This document shows positions 25,854 through 33,982 of a stretch of DNA of 64,000 bases, one piece after another. Source of the DNA: Cytophagales bacterium. Its GTDB lineage: Bacteria > Bacteroidota > Bacteroidia > Cytophagales > 172606-1. The stretch is from positions 225,297 through 289,296 of the forward strand of contig JAUJMU010000001.1 of the NCBI GenBank assembly GCA_030446715.1. The letters are read 5' to 3'. Positions within the stretch are counted from its first letter, which is position 1. Every line of letters begins with the position of its first letter. Below the pieces are notes generated by a model. The model was not told where the DNA came from. It did not search any database and saw only the letters and a list, made by a program, of their open reading frames with translations. The position numbers were made by a program, and so were the translations under genes.

Positions 25854-26363
25854 TCACCGCCGGAGCCGGTAAAAGCGGGAACCGATAAACCCGTACAGGA
25901 ACAGGTAGCCCAGCAAACTGATCAGTTCGATGACCACAATGACCAGATCGTAGCCGCTGCCGGATTTTTCGAGCTTCATGCGGTTGGTCCCCATTTCGGC
26001 TCTTAAAAACGCCGCCTGATTTTCCTGCAATGCTATTTCGCTGGTCAGTCTTTGCCGGGCATCGGGGTCGGCATCGGCCTCCTTCAGGTAGGGCGGCATA
26101 TCAGCTACTGCATTTTCTTCGGCGGCAATCCGTTGAAGCTCCTGCCGCAAACCCGCCGTCCGGATGGTAAGGAGTTGTAGCTGATAGTCCAGATCAATGG
26201 CGCGGTGCTTCAGTTTCATCTCTTCCGTGCGGCTCTTGATGGCAAGCATTGAATTATGATAAACGCTGGTAATGATACCGCAAAGGCTTGCAGTGGCAAC
26301 CAGAACGTAAAAGGCATTGACGATAAAAGGCGGCAATTTGGGTGACGGCAATTTCATAGGCAT
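25854..26363 (-). CDS. Membrane protein with coiled coil
   Basis: The 169-residue protein has two membrane helices: one near the N-terminus (FYVLVATASLCGIITSVYHN, residues about 18-37) and one near the C-terminus (VIELISLLGYLFLYGFIG). Between them lies a long charged helical stretch, KSRTEEMKLKHRAIDLDYQL through RLTSEIALQENQAAFLRAEM, with coiled-coil spacing. I do not recognise a family. No operon partner is evident. Confidence 0.55.
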   Translation of the reverse strand: MPMKLPSPKLPPFIVNAFYVLVATASLCGIITSVYHNSMLAIKSRTEEMKLKHRAIDLDYQLQLLTIRTAGLRQELQRIAAEENAVADMPPYLKEADADPDARQRLTSEIALQENQAAFLRAEMGTNRMKLEKSGSGYDLVIVVIELISLLGYLFLYGFIGSRFYRLRR

Positions 26364-26671
26364 GCAAGTGGCAATAATCCAATTTAAATTTACGGTTTTA
26401 CGTAAATTTTACAGGCTCTTTTTACGAAAAAGAGAGACAAAATGTGTCTTCGGAGGCATTCCGTCTGGTGCATCCGTCCTGTAACATCGTATTTTTGCAA
26501 CAGCCATTCCCAAACCGCTTTTTTCTCAACCGGGACTGAATACTCCCGTTGGGGTTAGGCTTTGGTCAGGCAATTTTCAAAATGTCGCGTAGTATAGCCG
26601 GATGCACGGCATCTCCGGATAAAGGAGAGTCACGGTTCGTTAAAAATACCGGCAAACAACTGATCTGATTT
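26364..26671. other. Gene-free gap with a promoter-like TATTTTTG
   Basis: In this 308-bp gap a perfect -7 word TATTTTTG (26490-26497) faces the ApnL-like gene, but no TTTG lies at the right distance upstream. Nothing else is recognisable. Confidence 0.35.
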
Positions 26672-28600
26672 ATGCCGCAGCCAGTTCTGTATTATGGTGA
26701 CCCTAATCCACTTCCGGAGCAGCGTCTCCTGAAAGCGGGCCCCCTGCGCATGGTTCTGGAAAAAGGGGCACTGCGCTACCTGAAGCTGGGCGACGCCGAA
26801 GTGGTGCGCATGATCTGCTCCGCCGTCCGCGACCACAACTGGATCACCGTGGAACCGGTCATTTCCGGAGAAGAGATAACGGAAAGCGAAAACGGCTTTG
26901 AAGTCAGCTTCGCCTGCGCGTACCGGCAGGACGACATTCACTTCCGGGCCGCGTACCGGATTACGGGTGATTATCAGGGTACGGTAACTTTCCGCATGGA
27001 CGGCGAGGCGCTGAGCACTTTCCGGAAAAACCGCATCGGATTATGCGTACTGCACCCAATCACCGGCTGCGCGGGCAAACCCTGCGAAATCACCAGTCCC
27101 GACGGGGCAGTGACCACAGCTTATTTTCCGGAAATCATCAGTCCGCACCAGCCTTTTGAGAACATCCGCGCCATGCGGTGGCCGGTAACGGAAAATCTGT
27201 TTGCCCGACTCACCTTCAGCGGGGATGTATTTGAAACCGAAGACCAGCGCAACTGGACCGACGCCTCCTACAAAACCTACTGCACGCCCCTCGCGTTGCC
27301 TTTTCCGGTGGTGGTGCAGCGGGGCGAACGCATCCGGCAAAGCGTAACGTTTGGACTGGAGGGCCCCTTACCCGAGATCACTCCGGCTTCCGGCGCGGGG
27401 AACCGGCTGACCATTGCGGCCGGCGGCAGCACCCGGCTGCCGGCCATCGGCGTCGGCCGGTCGGGAGAAGTGGAGCTGGGAGAAGAAGATCAGCTCCGGG
27501 TAAAAGGCCTTGGCTTTAGCCATTACCGCGCGGACCTGCGGCTGTACGAGCCGGGCTGGCCGGAAATCCTGCGGCAAGCGGCAGAAGAGGCCACGACCAT
27601 GAACCTGCGCCTCGAGCTGGCACTCCATTTTACGGATTCCGACGGCCAGACAGATCAATTCATTACCGGATGTCTGCTTTTGCAGCCCCCGCTGTACGCC
27701 CTGATGTTGTTTGGCAAGGATACGAAGGCTACTCCCGGTGAATTGATTTTTTCGGCCGTCCCGAAGCTGCGCAATAATTTTCCCGGTGTGAAAATCGGCG
27801 TGGGCACGGATATATACTTTACTGAACTCAACCGCAACCGGCCTCCGGCCACACCGGCCGATTTCCTGACCTTTAGTCTCAATCCGCAGGTGCATGCCTC
27901 CGACAATGCCTCCCTTACCGAAACGCTGGCCGCGCAGGGCGACGTGCTGGAGAGTGCCCGGCAGCTTGCGGCGGGAAAACCGGTTCACGTTTCGCCGGTG
28001 ACGCTGCGCCGCCGGTTCAATGCCGACGCCACCGGCCCGGAACCGCCCGTTTTACCCGGCCAGCTGCCACCACCGGTGGATGTACGGCAGATGTCACTCT
28101 ACGGTGCCGCCTGGACGCTGGGTAGCCTGAAATACCTCGCCGAAGCCGGTGCCGGAAGTATTACCTGCTACGAAACCGCCGGTCGCCGCGGACTTTTCCT
28201 GCCGGCCACTTCGCAACCCGACGAACTCTTTCCCGGCCGGCCGGGGGCGGTTTTCCCGATGTTCGCGGTCTTCAAAGAGGTGCTGGCGTACGCCGGAGCC
28301 GAAGTCGTGCCCTGCAAAAGCGACGGGCCGCTGGTGTTAGACGGACTGGTTCTCCGGCAGGAGGGCGGGCAGAAGATACTGCTGGCCAATTTTACCAGCC
28401 AGACAGTTTCCGTGCAGGTGCAACCCGTAACAGGCCGCGCAAAGGTGCGGCACCTGAATGCGGAGACAATTGGCGGAAAGTTGGACTGGCCGGCGGATTT
28501 TTACGGAAAGCCGGCGGAGGAGCTGGAAGTACAGGGAGATACCCTGGAAATAAGGATGTTGCCGTATGGGATTGGTGTAGTTGACCAGGAAAGGTGGTGA
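26672..28600 (+). CDS. D-apionate lactonase (ApnL)-like protein
   Basis: The 642-residue protein has no signal peptide. It begins with a beta-sandwich region (VLYYGDPNPLPEQRLLKAGP, LRYLKLGDAEVVRMI) and then a barrel-like region with GVGTDIYFTELNRNRPP and SLNPQVHASDNASLTETL. From memory this fits proteins annotated as D-apionate lactonase, an enzyme of plant-apiose breakdown, but the match rests on recall of the sequence pattern. It could also be a relative of glycoside-hydrolase barrels. It is a single gene with a hairpin downstream. Confidence 0.5.
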   Translation: MPQPVLYYGDPNPLPEQRLLKAGPLRMVLEKGALRYLKLGDAEVVRMICSAVRDHNWITVEPVISGEEITESENGFEVSFACAYRQDDIHFRAAYRITGDYQGTVTFRMDGEALSTFRKNRIGLCVLHPITGCAGKPCEITSPDGAVTTAYFPEIISPHQPFENIRAMRWPVTENLFARLTFSGDVFETEDQRNWTDASYKTYCTPLALPFPVVVQRGERIRQSVTFGLEGPLPEITPASGAGNRLTIAAGGSTRLPAIGVGRSGEVELGEEDQLRVKGLGFSHYRADLRLYEPGWPEILRQAAEEATTMNLRLELALHFTDSDGQTDQFITGCLLLQPPLYALMLFGKDTKATPGELIFSAVPKLRNNFPGVKIGVGTDIYFTELNRNRPPATPADFLTFSLNPQVHASDNASLTETLAAQGDVLESARQLAAGKPVHVSPVTLRRRFNADATGPEPPVLPGQLPPPVDVRQMSLYGAAWTLGSLKYLAEAGAGSITCYETAGRRGLFLPATSQPDELFPGRPGAVFPMFAVFKEVLAYAGAEVVPCKSDGPLVLDGLVLRQEGGQKILLANFTSQTVSVQVQPVTGRAKVRHLNAETIGGKLDWPADFYGKPAEELEVQGDTLEIRMLPYGIGVVDQERW

Positions 28601-28617
28601 CAAATCACTCATTCTTC

Positions 28618-28657
28618 CCCATTCTGGTTCAAGCGTGGACGCTTGAACCAGAATGGG
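28618..28657. terminator. Long perfect hairpin of the GCGTCCACGC palindrome family
   Basis: Perfect 18-bp arms (28618-28635 and 28640-28657) enclose TGGA, giving the core GCGTGGACGC. It sits 18 bases after the ApnL-like stop codon and between convergent genes. The same core in the other orientation (GCGTCCACGC) occurs at 49351-49378. Confidence 0.65.
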
Positions 28658-28659
28658 CC

Positions 28660-28700
28660 ATTCACAATTTAAAATCTACAATTTAAAATTGCGCAGCTAC
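28660..28700. repeat. Spacer with CAATTTAAAAT words
   Basis: CACAATTTAAAATCTACAATTTAAAATTGC is followed by GCAGCTACTCAA. A similar arrangement (AAAATTTAAAATTCACAAC, then GCGGCTACTTAA) lies at 57182-57222. Confidence 0.45.
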
Positions 28701-28725
28701 TCAAAGTCCAATGTCTCAGTACTGG

Positions 28726-29991
28726 TTACTTCCCGCGGGGTTTTAACATTTTGTTCAACCGGGCTGACATTACCTTCACGATTACTTGCCGGGTGAGTGG
28801 ATGATCCGGGTCTATTTTCTCCAGCATGTCCACGTAAGGCTGTACGCTTTTCAGTTCTCCCTTCTCAATCAGGTACTCGGCTACCAGGCTGTTGTAATTG
28901 ATTACTTCAGTAAAGTGAAAAAGATCCCGATCCGGGTAGACTTGCCTGATATCCAGCTTGTTGTCCAGTATACCGGCCACGCGGTCCAGATCCCCTTTCT
29001 GCAGAAAGAGCCGGGCGTAGTTCGTCCGGGCCAGCAGATAATCGGGGAAGGCATGGTACATCTGCTCCGTTAACTGATTGGCTTCGTCAGGCCGGCCGGT
29101 GTTCATGTAGGCTACCGACAGGTAGTTCTGGAGCAACGGGAAGAGCGGATACTTTACAATCAGTTCCTCCAGAACGGGTATGGCCTTTTCGGGCTGTTTT
29201 TTAGCCAGACCAAGCAGTTTCTCTACCTGATCGCCCAGCTCTTCGTAGTAAGTCTGGTACCTTTCATCCATGTGGGGTTCGTAGGAAATCTGGTAGCTGA
29301 CCATGTGCAAACGGACCACATCGCCATCCCTTTCCGCCGTTACTTCTTCGTCCTCATCAAATTCCTCTTCGTCCTCATCAGAATCATCGTGCCCGTCATC
29401 AGAATCATCGTCCGGATAGTCTCCCGCGTAAATGACCGTGAAGTTGCCTTCCCCCACGGCGGCTTTCAGCTTGCCGATGATCAGCGAAGTATTATCGTAT
29501 GGCCCGGTGATGTAGCAGGGCTTGCCATCTTTGCCGAATTCCAGTTCCAGCAGTTCTACGTGGTCGTCGTCTTCCTCCAGTATGTACTGACTGACCCTGA
29601 AGTCTTTTTGCGGCCGGAAACCAAGGTCTTCGGCGTACGCAATGGCTCCGTAGATGATGTTGTGCGCCAGTACGTAGTCACAGGGTTCGTACGTCTGTGT
29701 GCTGAATGCCATCTCTTTCAGTTCGTTTTCCAGAAAGAAATCGGATTCGTTAAAAAAGCAGGAGGTGTTTTTGAGGCCAAGACAGTATACGTCCACCAGA
29801 TAGACGCCTATGATCAGGTTTCCGCTGGGTTGCCGGCGGCTGATCAGAACCGTAGCCAGTCCGCTTGACCGCCAGTCAGGATTGTACAGACACTGGTCCA
29901 GGGGAAGGGCTCTTGCCTTTGTCTGGATATACTTTTCCGGCGAGATTCTGACGGGTTGGGTGTTGGCCTTCCGGCTTTTATTCCGTGCCAT
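28726..29991 (-). CDS. TPR-type cytosolic protein of unknown function
   Basis: The 421-residue protein has a basic N-terminus (MARNKSRKANTQPVRISPEK). A globular region follows that contains SGNLIIGVYLVDVYCLGLKN and YVLAHNIIYGAIAYAEDLGF. A very acidic linker (DDDSDDGHDDSDEDEEEFDE, residues about 192-211) comes next, and then helical repeats of TPR type (LLQNYLSVAYMNTGRPDEAN, ARTNYARLFLQKGDLDRVAG). Similar proteins occur in other bacteria, but their role is unknown to me. Confidence 0.6.
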   Translation of the reverse strand: MARNKSRKANTQPVRISPEKYIQTKARALPLDQCLYNPDWRSSGLATVLISRRQPSGNLIIGVYLVDVYCLGLKNTSCFFNESDFFLENELKEMAFSTQTYEPCDYVLAHNIIYGAIAYAEDLGFRPQKDFRVSQYILEEDDDHVELLELEFGKDGKPCYITGPYDNTSLIIGKLKAAVGEGNFTVIYAGDYPDDDSDDGHDDSDEDEEEFDEDEEVTAERDGDVVRLHMVSYQISYEPHMDERYQTYYEELGDQVEKLLGLAKKQPEKAIPVLEELIVKYPLFPLLQNYLSVAYMNTGRPDEANQLTEQMYHAFPDYLLARTNYARLFLQKGDLDRVAGILDNKLDIRQVYPDRDLFHFTEVINYNSLVAEYLIEKGELKSVQPYVDMLEKIDPDHPLTRQVIVKVMSARLNKMLKPRGK

Positions 29992-30090
29992 GTGTGGTTA
30001 CGTAAGTGGTTGTGCAGGGCAAAATTAACCAGGTTTTCTGAAGACTGGTCAAATCTTGATCTGATTACCCTGACGTTTCACCGCAGCCGC

Positions 30091-30321
30091 TTACCCCACC
30101 TTCTTCAGTTCCTCTGTATCCGGCTCGTAATCCAGCAGGTCGCCTGGCTTGCAGTCCAGGGCACGGCAAATGGCTTCCAGCGTAGAGAAGCGGATGGCTT
30201 TGGCTTTTCCCTGCTTCAGAATAGAAAGATTGGACATGGTCAGGTTCACCCTTTCCGAAAGTTCGGTCAGGGACATTTTCCTTTTTACCAGCAGCAAATC
30301 AAGATTTACCAGAATCGGCAT
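30091..30321 (-). CDS. XRE-family small regulator
   Basis: The 76-residue protein is a helix-turn-helix of the Cro/C1 type: MSLTELSERVNLTMSNLSIL, KQGKAKAIRFSTLEAICRAL, then DCKPGDLLDYEP. It starts 3 bases after the stop of the DUF2975 membrane protein gene upstream on the same strand. The two form the familiar DUF2975/XRE pair, in which the membrane protein may sense and the regulator respond. Confidence 0.85.
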   Translation of the reverse strand: MPILVNLDLLLVKRKMSLTELSERVNLTMSNLSILKQGKAKAIRFSTLEAICRALDCKPGDLLDYEPDTEELKKVG

Positions 30322-30324
30322 GGC

Positions 30325-30957
30325 TCAGACAGTTAATTCATTTTCTTCCCGCATCTGCGTACCCATCCGGAAAATTTCGGCAATCACCAGCAGCACCAGA
30401 CCGATCAGAACCGTTTGAAAATCAAGTTTGAGGTCCGGCGTGAAGTTGTTTTCCTTTGACCGGAAACTGGTGGTGATCAGCCAGAAGTTGTAGAAGTTGT
30501 TTACAAACTTAAGCGGAGCAAGCAAAATGATCAGAATGGCGATTTTCCGGAGACGGGCCGCATTCTCAGGTATAAATGGCGAACCGTCACTTCCGGTCAG
30601 CGTGGCAAAGATCTTCCGGAGCAGGTACGTAACGGTGAGGCTCAGGGCGGCAATGCAGGCAAACTGCCCGAGCATGAGCAGAATCATCGACCAGCTCAGC
30701 TTCGTTTTTACATGCAACACGCCCTCGCTCAGCTTCAGTTGCGCATCCCACAGGTCAGCGGAATTTGATACAATTCCTTTAATGGTCTGGTGTTCACGCA
30801 GCTTCACCGGAATGTCGCTGCCGATAAAGTCGCTTTTGATGCTCACGTACACCAGCACGCACAGGGCCAGCGAAAAAGCCGCCATTTGGATATACCATGC
30901 AGCGTTGATCAGGAACTTCAAGCCGGCAGCTACTGATTTCTTTCCGATTACTTTCAT
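30325..30957 (-). CDS. DUF2975 membrane protein
   Basis: The 210-residue protein has four membrane helices: MAAFSLALCVLVYVSI, MILLMLGQFACIAALSLTVT, RKIAILIILLAPLKFVNNFY and FQTVLIGLVLLVIAEIF. This is the DUF2975 pattern. A short XRE regulator follows in the same unit. The function of the pair is unknown. Its AT-rich upstream region (30958-31060) holds TTATTTATTGATAATCAATA, a palindrome that may be the regulator's binding site. Confidence 0.8.
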   Translation of the reverse strand: MKVIGKKSVAAGLKFLINAAWYIQMAAFSLALCVLVYVSIKSDFIGSDIPVKLREHQTIKGIVSNSADLWDAQLKLSEGVLHVKTKLSWSMILLMLGQFACIAALSLTVTYLLRKIFATLTGSDGSPFIPENAARLRKIAILIILLAPLKFVNNFYNFWLITTSFRSKENNFTPDLKLDFQTVLIGLVLLVIAEIFRMGTQMREENELTV

Positions 30958-31015
30958 AAGCTAAAGCTTTAGTGGTGAAACAGATATTTACGCAAAGAAA
31001 AAGAAATAATTTTGA

Positions 31016-31056
31016 TATACAACAATTATTTATTGATAATCAATAAATAATTGTTG
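31016..31056. promoter_or_regulatory. AT-rich palindrome upstream of DUF2975/XRE
   Basis: The arms ACAATTATTTATTGAT and ATCAATAAATAATTGT are inverted copies separated by a short AATC-type centre, a good candidate for XRE autoregulation. The A/T content alone could give some symmetry, so binding is inferred. Confidence 0.5.
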
Positions 31057-31244
31057 AAAGGCAGTTATGATTTAGAAAGAGTAGCACTGGAGGGGAGAAG
31101 TGTTGCCGTTCAGGAAAACGTTTCATTTATCTGAAAGCCATACAAGCAGGTATGGAACGGGCTACCCACCCCTGACCCCTCCAGGGAGGGGAGCCGCGAT
31201 GCGACACCTTCCGCCGGCCGGTTCACGCTGCGCCAGCGGTTTAC

Positions 31245-31496
31245 GGCCAGGAGACTGCGCTCCTGCAACGCTTTGTGCAGTACGACTTTACGTTCTTGCC
31301 CGAAGGGGTAAACAGCTACGAGGCGTTTTTTCAACCAAGGGCCGAACTGGTAAGCTGGCAGTTGCAGGACGATAAGTGTGACAACGCGTACGTGATGAAG
31401 GTCATGCACGAGTTGTTCCGGTTTAGGGATGCGTTCCGGGAGATGCGGGGAGAGAAGAGTGGTAACTGTAATTCTGCTTCAAAAGTAAAAGGATAG
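31245..31496 (+). pseudogene. Truncated ORF whose end is duplicated downstream
   Basis: Reading from about 31245 gives VYGQETALLQRFVQYDFTFL, then PEGVNSYEAFFQPRAELVSW and CDNAYVMKVMHELFRFRDAF. The last 36 residues closely match the ORF at 32229. The left part has no clear start and looks truncated. No function is known. Confidence 0.4.
31344..31452 (+). repeat. Direct repeat copy 1
   Basis: This 109-bp stretch is a close copy of 32283-32391; the final 40 bases (from TGTTCCGG in copy 2 and the matching stretch here) are nearly identical. Two different ends follow the two copies. The repeats bracket the DUF2442/DUF4160 pair. Confidence 0.75.
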
Positions 31497-31513
31497 CCTT
31501 TCGACTACCCTTT
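31487..31513 (-). terminator. GNRA-loop hairpin after the DUF2442 gene
   Basis: On the minus strand GGGTAGTC-GAAA-GGCTATCC folds into an 8-bp stem with a GAAA tetraloop and A/T flanks. It is a close relative of the xylA hairpin at 35681-35708. It lies about 90 bases after the DUF2442 stop. Confidence 0.6.
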
Positions 31514-31600
31514 CCGCTGCATTCTGCAAAGGCGCTGGTTGACGGTATGTAAAGCCTGCTGTCATTTCCGTTCAGCTCTTGCCCGCTGCCCTGCAATTCC

Positions 31601-31957
31601 TCACGCGACAATCCGCTCCGTGCTATTATCCGTGCCATTGGAAAATGCGTTGAGGGCCACCGTTTTGAGGAAGCCTTTCACTGACAAGTCTTCATTCAAT
31701 TGTTCCCACTCCACGGCCACGCCACCACCGACCAGCTTCCATTCCTGCAACTGCGCTTCGGTGGCCTGGTGAAGCCGGGGGTAATGGGATAGTTTTAACT
31801 TCAAAACGTTGGCGTTGTTGAGCACCACCAGCAGCAAGTCAAGTTCCTTGTCGAACAGAATGTGTTTTGCCCGCAGGCCCTTTTCAAATACCAACTGATC
31901 GAAGGGATCGGTTGACGGCTTATTGACGATTTTATCCGAAGTACTCATACCAGGCAT
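31601..31957 (-). CDS. DUF2442 protein
   Basis: The 118-residue protein matches the DUF2442 layout: DKELDLLLVVLNNANVLKLK, SHYPRLHQATEAQLQEWKLV, then VAVEWEQLNEDLSVKGFL. It begins inside the DUF4160 gene (overlap 31932-31957), so the two are translationally coupled. DUF4160/DUF2442 pairs are often listed as candidate toxin-antitoxin modules, but the role is unproven. Confidence 0.75.
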   Translation of the reverse strand: MPGMSTSDKIVNKPSTDPFDQLVFEKGLRAKHILFDKELDLLLVVLNNANVLKLKLSHYPRLHQATEAQLQEWKLVGGGVAVEWEQLNEDLSVKGFLKTVALNAFSNGTDNSTERIVA

Positions 31958-32174
31958 TGATTAAAGTTTGTTGATGCTGTACCACCAGTTCGCGGATGCG
32001 GCGTTGTTCCCGCACGGTAAAGCCGTAAAAGTATACTTCTTCCACATCAGGCACCAGCCAGAACTTGGCGTTTCCGTTCCCTTTGGTGATGTGGATGTGC
32101 GGTGGCTCTTCATTCTCATTGCTATAGAACTTGAACTTGTAGCCTTCAGTTTGCAGTACGGTTGGCATCTTCAA
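31932..32174 (-). CDS. DUF4160 protein
   Basis: The 80-residue protein has the DUF4160 signature: MPTVLQTEGYKFKFYSNENE, EPPHIHITKGNGNAKFWLVP and WYEYF at the end. It overlaps the DUF2442 gene by 26 bases. The ATG at 32168 (MPTVLQ) or 32174 (MKMPTV) could be the start. Biological role is unknown. Confidence 0.75.
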   Translation of the reverse strand: MKMPTVLQTEGYKFKFYSNENEEPPHIHITKGNGNAKFWLVPDVEEVYFYGFTVREQRRIRELVVQHQQTLINAWYEYFG

Positions 32175-32228
32175 TAAAAGTAACGTTTTCGGGCCTGTTT
32201 TTCATATTCTCTGTCTTCTTTAGCCTTT

Positions 32229-32399
32229 ATGAGAACAACCAGCGTACCCGACTTATACGAAGCGTTCTGTAACCGGGTGATCGAACTGATGCGCTGGCAG
32301 TTGAAAGGCGACAAGTGCGACAACTCGTACCTGATGAAGATCATGCACGAACTGTTCCGGTTTAGGGATGCGTTCCGGGAGATGCGGGGAGGGCAGTAG
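32229..32399 (+). CDS. Small ORF, duplicated end, unknown function
   Basis: The 56-residue protein (MRTTSVPDLYEAFCNRVIEL, then QLKGDKCDNSYLMKIMHELF, FRDAFREMRGGQ) shares its last 36 residues with the truncated ORF at 31245. It is divergent from the DUF4160 gene by 54 bases. Two copies with selection-like changes suggest a real small protein. I know no family. Confidence 0.5.
   Translation: MRTTSVPDLYEAFCNRVIELMRWQLKGDKCDNSYLMKIMHELFRFRDAFREMRGGQ
32283..32391 (+). repeat. Direct repeat copy 2
   Basis: Partner of 31344-31452; see that entry. The distance between copies is about 940 bp. Confidence 0.75.
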
Positions 32400-32675
32400 T
32401 GGGGTGGAGTATAACTAAATTACCAAGGGTGAAAATATCGCTGTATACAGCTGCACTCACAGGATAAGTGCTTGATAAATCAAAAAAAGGATTTTATCTT
32501 TACCCTCAATATAAATAAGGAGGAGGAGTAAAGGGTTGTAATCTGTACAAATATTATTGACATTGCAATACCAATATTGACCTTGCAATACCAAGTTTTG
32601 GAGGCTTGGCATTTCCGGAGCTTAGCCAATAGTAGTACCTCCTCCCTACTTTTTCACACTGGTGCAAATTAGTGA
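32400..32675. other. Entry to an AT-rich island; 20-bp tandem repeat
   Basis: From here to about 33980 the sequence is visibly richer in A and T than the rest of the window. Positions 32555-32594 are two tandem copies of a 20-bp unit, TATTGACATTGCAATACCAA, differing in one base. No gene is seen in this gap. Confidence 0.6.
32555..32594. repeat. Two-copy 20-bp tandem repeat
   Basis: Copy one spans 32555-32574 and copy two 32575-32594; only the eighth base differs (A or C). Each unit also holds the near-palindrome ATTGcaAT. It lies in a gene-free stretch upstream (on the + strand) of the DUF5343-like gene's 3' end. Confidence 0.7.
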
Positions 32676-33373
32676 TTATAAACTCAGTTTTCTTTTCAAT
32701 TTATTCAGCACGGCACTTACTATTTCCAAGTCTTCCTCTTCAGAAATATTTATTTTAGTGTCAATACCTGGGCCTAATATATGAACAGTGTATTCTTCTT
32801 TACCAAGCACTTTTGGAATATACACTTCGCTGTATTGTGCTATGGCATTTACCTTATTGCTACCTTCATCTGAATTCTGATGCGCCGTAGACCTATTAGG
32901 GTTATCTAAGTCAATCAATCTGTCCTCAATTAATAGATTGAATGACTTAACTCCTTCTGTAAAAAACGCCGAAATACGACCTGCTGAATTCCGGTCAACA
33001 CCAAATTCTCTTATTAGTATGGTGCCCAGTAGACGAACTGGCAATTCTTTTCCTTTAAATTTATCGTATATTTTTCTAAAGGTTGGCGGTGATAAAAATG
33101 CTTTAATTTGATTAGATACTTTTTCTTCTGAAGAATAGGCCAGCTTGATACTTTTGTACAATTCAGTAACTGCTAAATTTGATTTTTGGAATCAATTAAA
33201 TCAAATTTAGAAGTAGAAGCCAATAGAGTAACAAATCCGCCACTTGTTGGAGATCGTCCCAAACGCTCAGCACATGTCTCTACCGAACAAGAGCCTCCTA
33301 GGTAATCAACTGCTTCGGCTAATTCTAAAGCCTTACTAAAAGCGTCTTTAGGATACTCAATTATCTTGGCCAT
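32676..33373 (-). pseudogene. DUF5343-like protein, one frameshift
   Basis: Two minus-strand frames join into one protein of about 232 residues. The first is MAKIIEYPKDAFSKALELAE, CSVETCAERLGRSPTSGGFV. The second is NLAVTELYKSIKLAYSSEEK, FLSPPTFRKIYDKFKGKELP, ILIREFGVDRNSAGRISAFF. The layout of an HTH-like start plus a RIYDKF-type middle recalls DUF5343. The break is at five T on the + strand (33183-33187); one more would restore the frame. The AT-rich codon use suggests transfer from elsewhere. Function unknown. Confidence 0.5.
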
Positions 33374-33982
33374 GTACTGCGTTTTAACAAATATAGCTTA
33401 AAGTTAAACACAATTCAAAGGATACTATGACCAAGTTGGAAAAAAAGTTATGCTCACAGAGAGATAAGTTAAACTATCTCGCCGCATAATCGATGTATAA
33501 TTACATATTTTTCTGATAATCAAACGTTTAATTATATTAGCATTTTGGCAGACTAGTTTAGCCTAGTGATTCAAAGAGTTTATCTTTTTTATCTAGTATG
33601 ACACGTTAAGCTGTTTCCAACTATTTTGTATAATCAACGGAAATTTTTGTGCAAAAACATGAATATCTTATATTTATGTTGTTCCTGCGAACAAAAAGGC
33701 TATTCATCCGCTCATATAGTTATAGCCGTGAACAGCAACGCTTTAAAGTAATCGTGTATATTACTGAATATCAATTTGTTAAAAAAATAAAATTTGGGTT
33801 AGTAAATTTATGCTTTAATCGCGACCAGCAGTACTTTTTGTACTAAGAATTTCAACTTGTTACAGGATAGTCTTTGGCGGTTTCGCCTGTGTCAAGTTAC
33901 TGGAACGTAATGCCAATCAATTCTGTGATATTCAAATAAGGTTCAAACGTGATTATGCATTATGGCGCTGTAAATCAACGAT
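33374..33982. other. AT-rich gene-free stretch
   Basis: This 609-bp gap is strongly AT-rich. It holds a 65-codon open frame (33649-33846, + strand) with a basic, aromatic and Cys-poor product that has no support as a gene. I see no clear promoter or hairpin. Confidence 0.5.

Noticed and set aside
33649-33846. 65-codon open frame in the AT-rich gap
   Set aside because: Expected by chance in AT-rich DNA with few stops in one frame; no family and no ribosome-binding signal.
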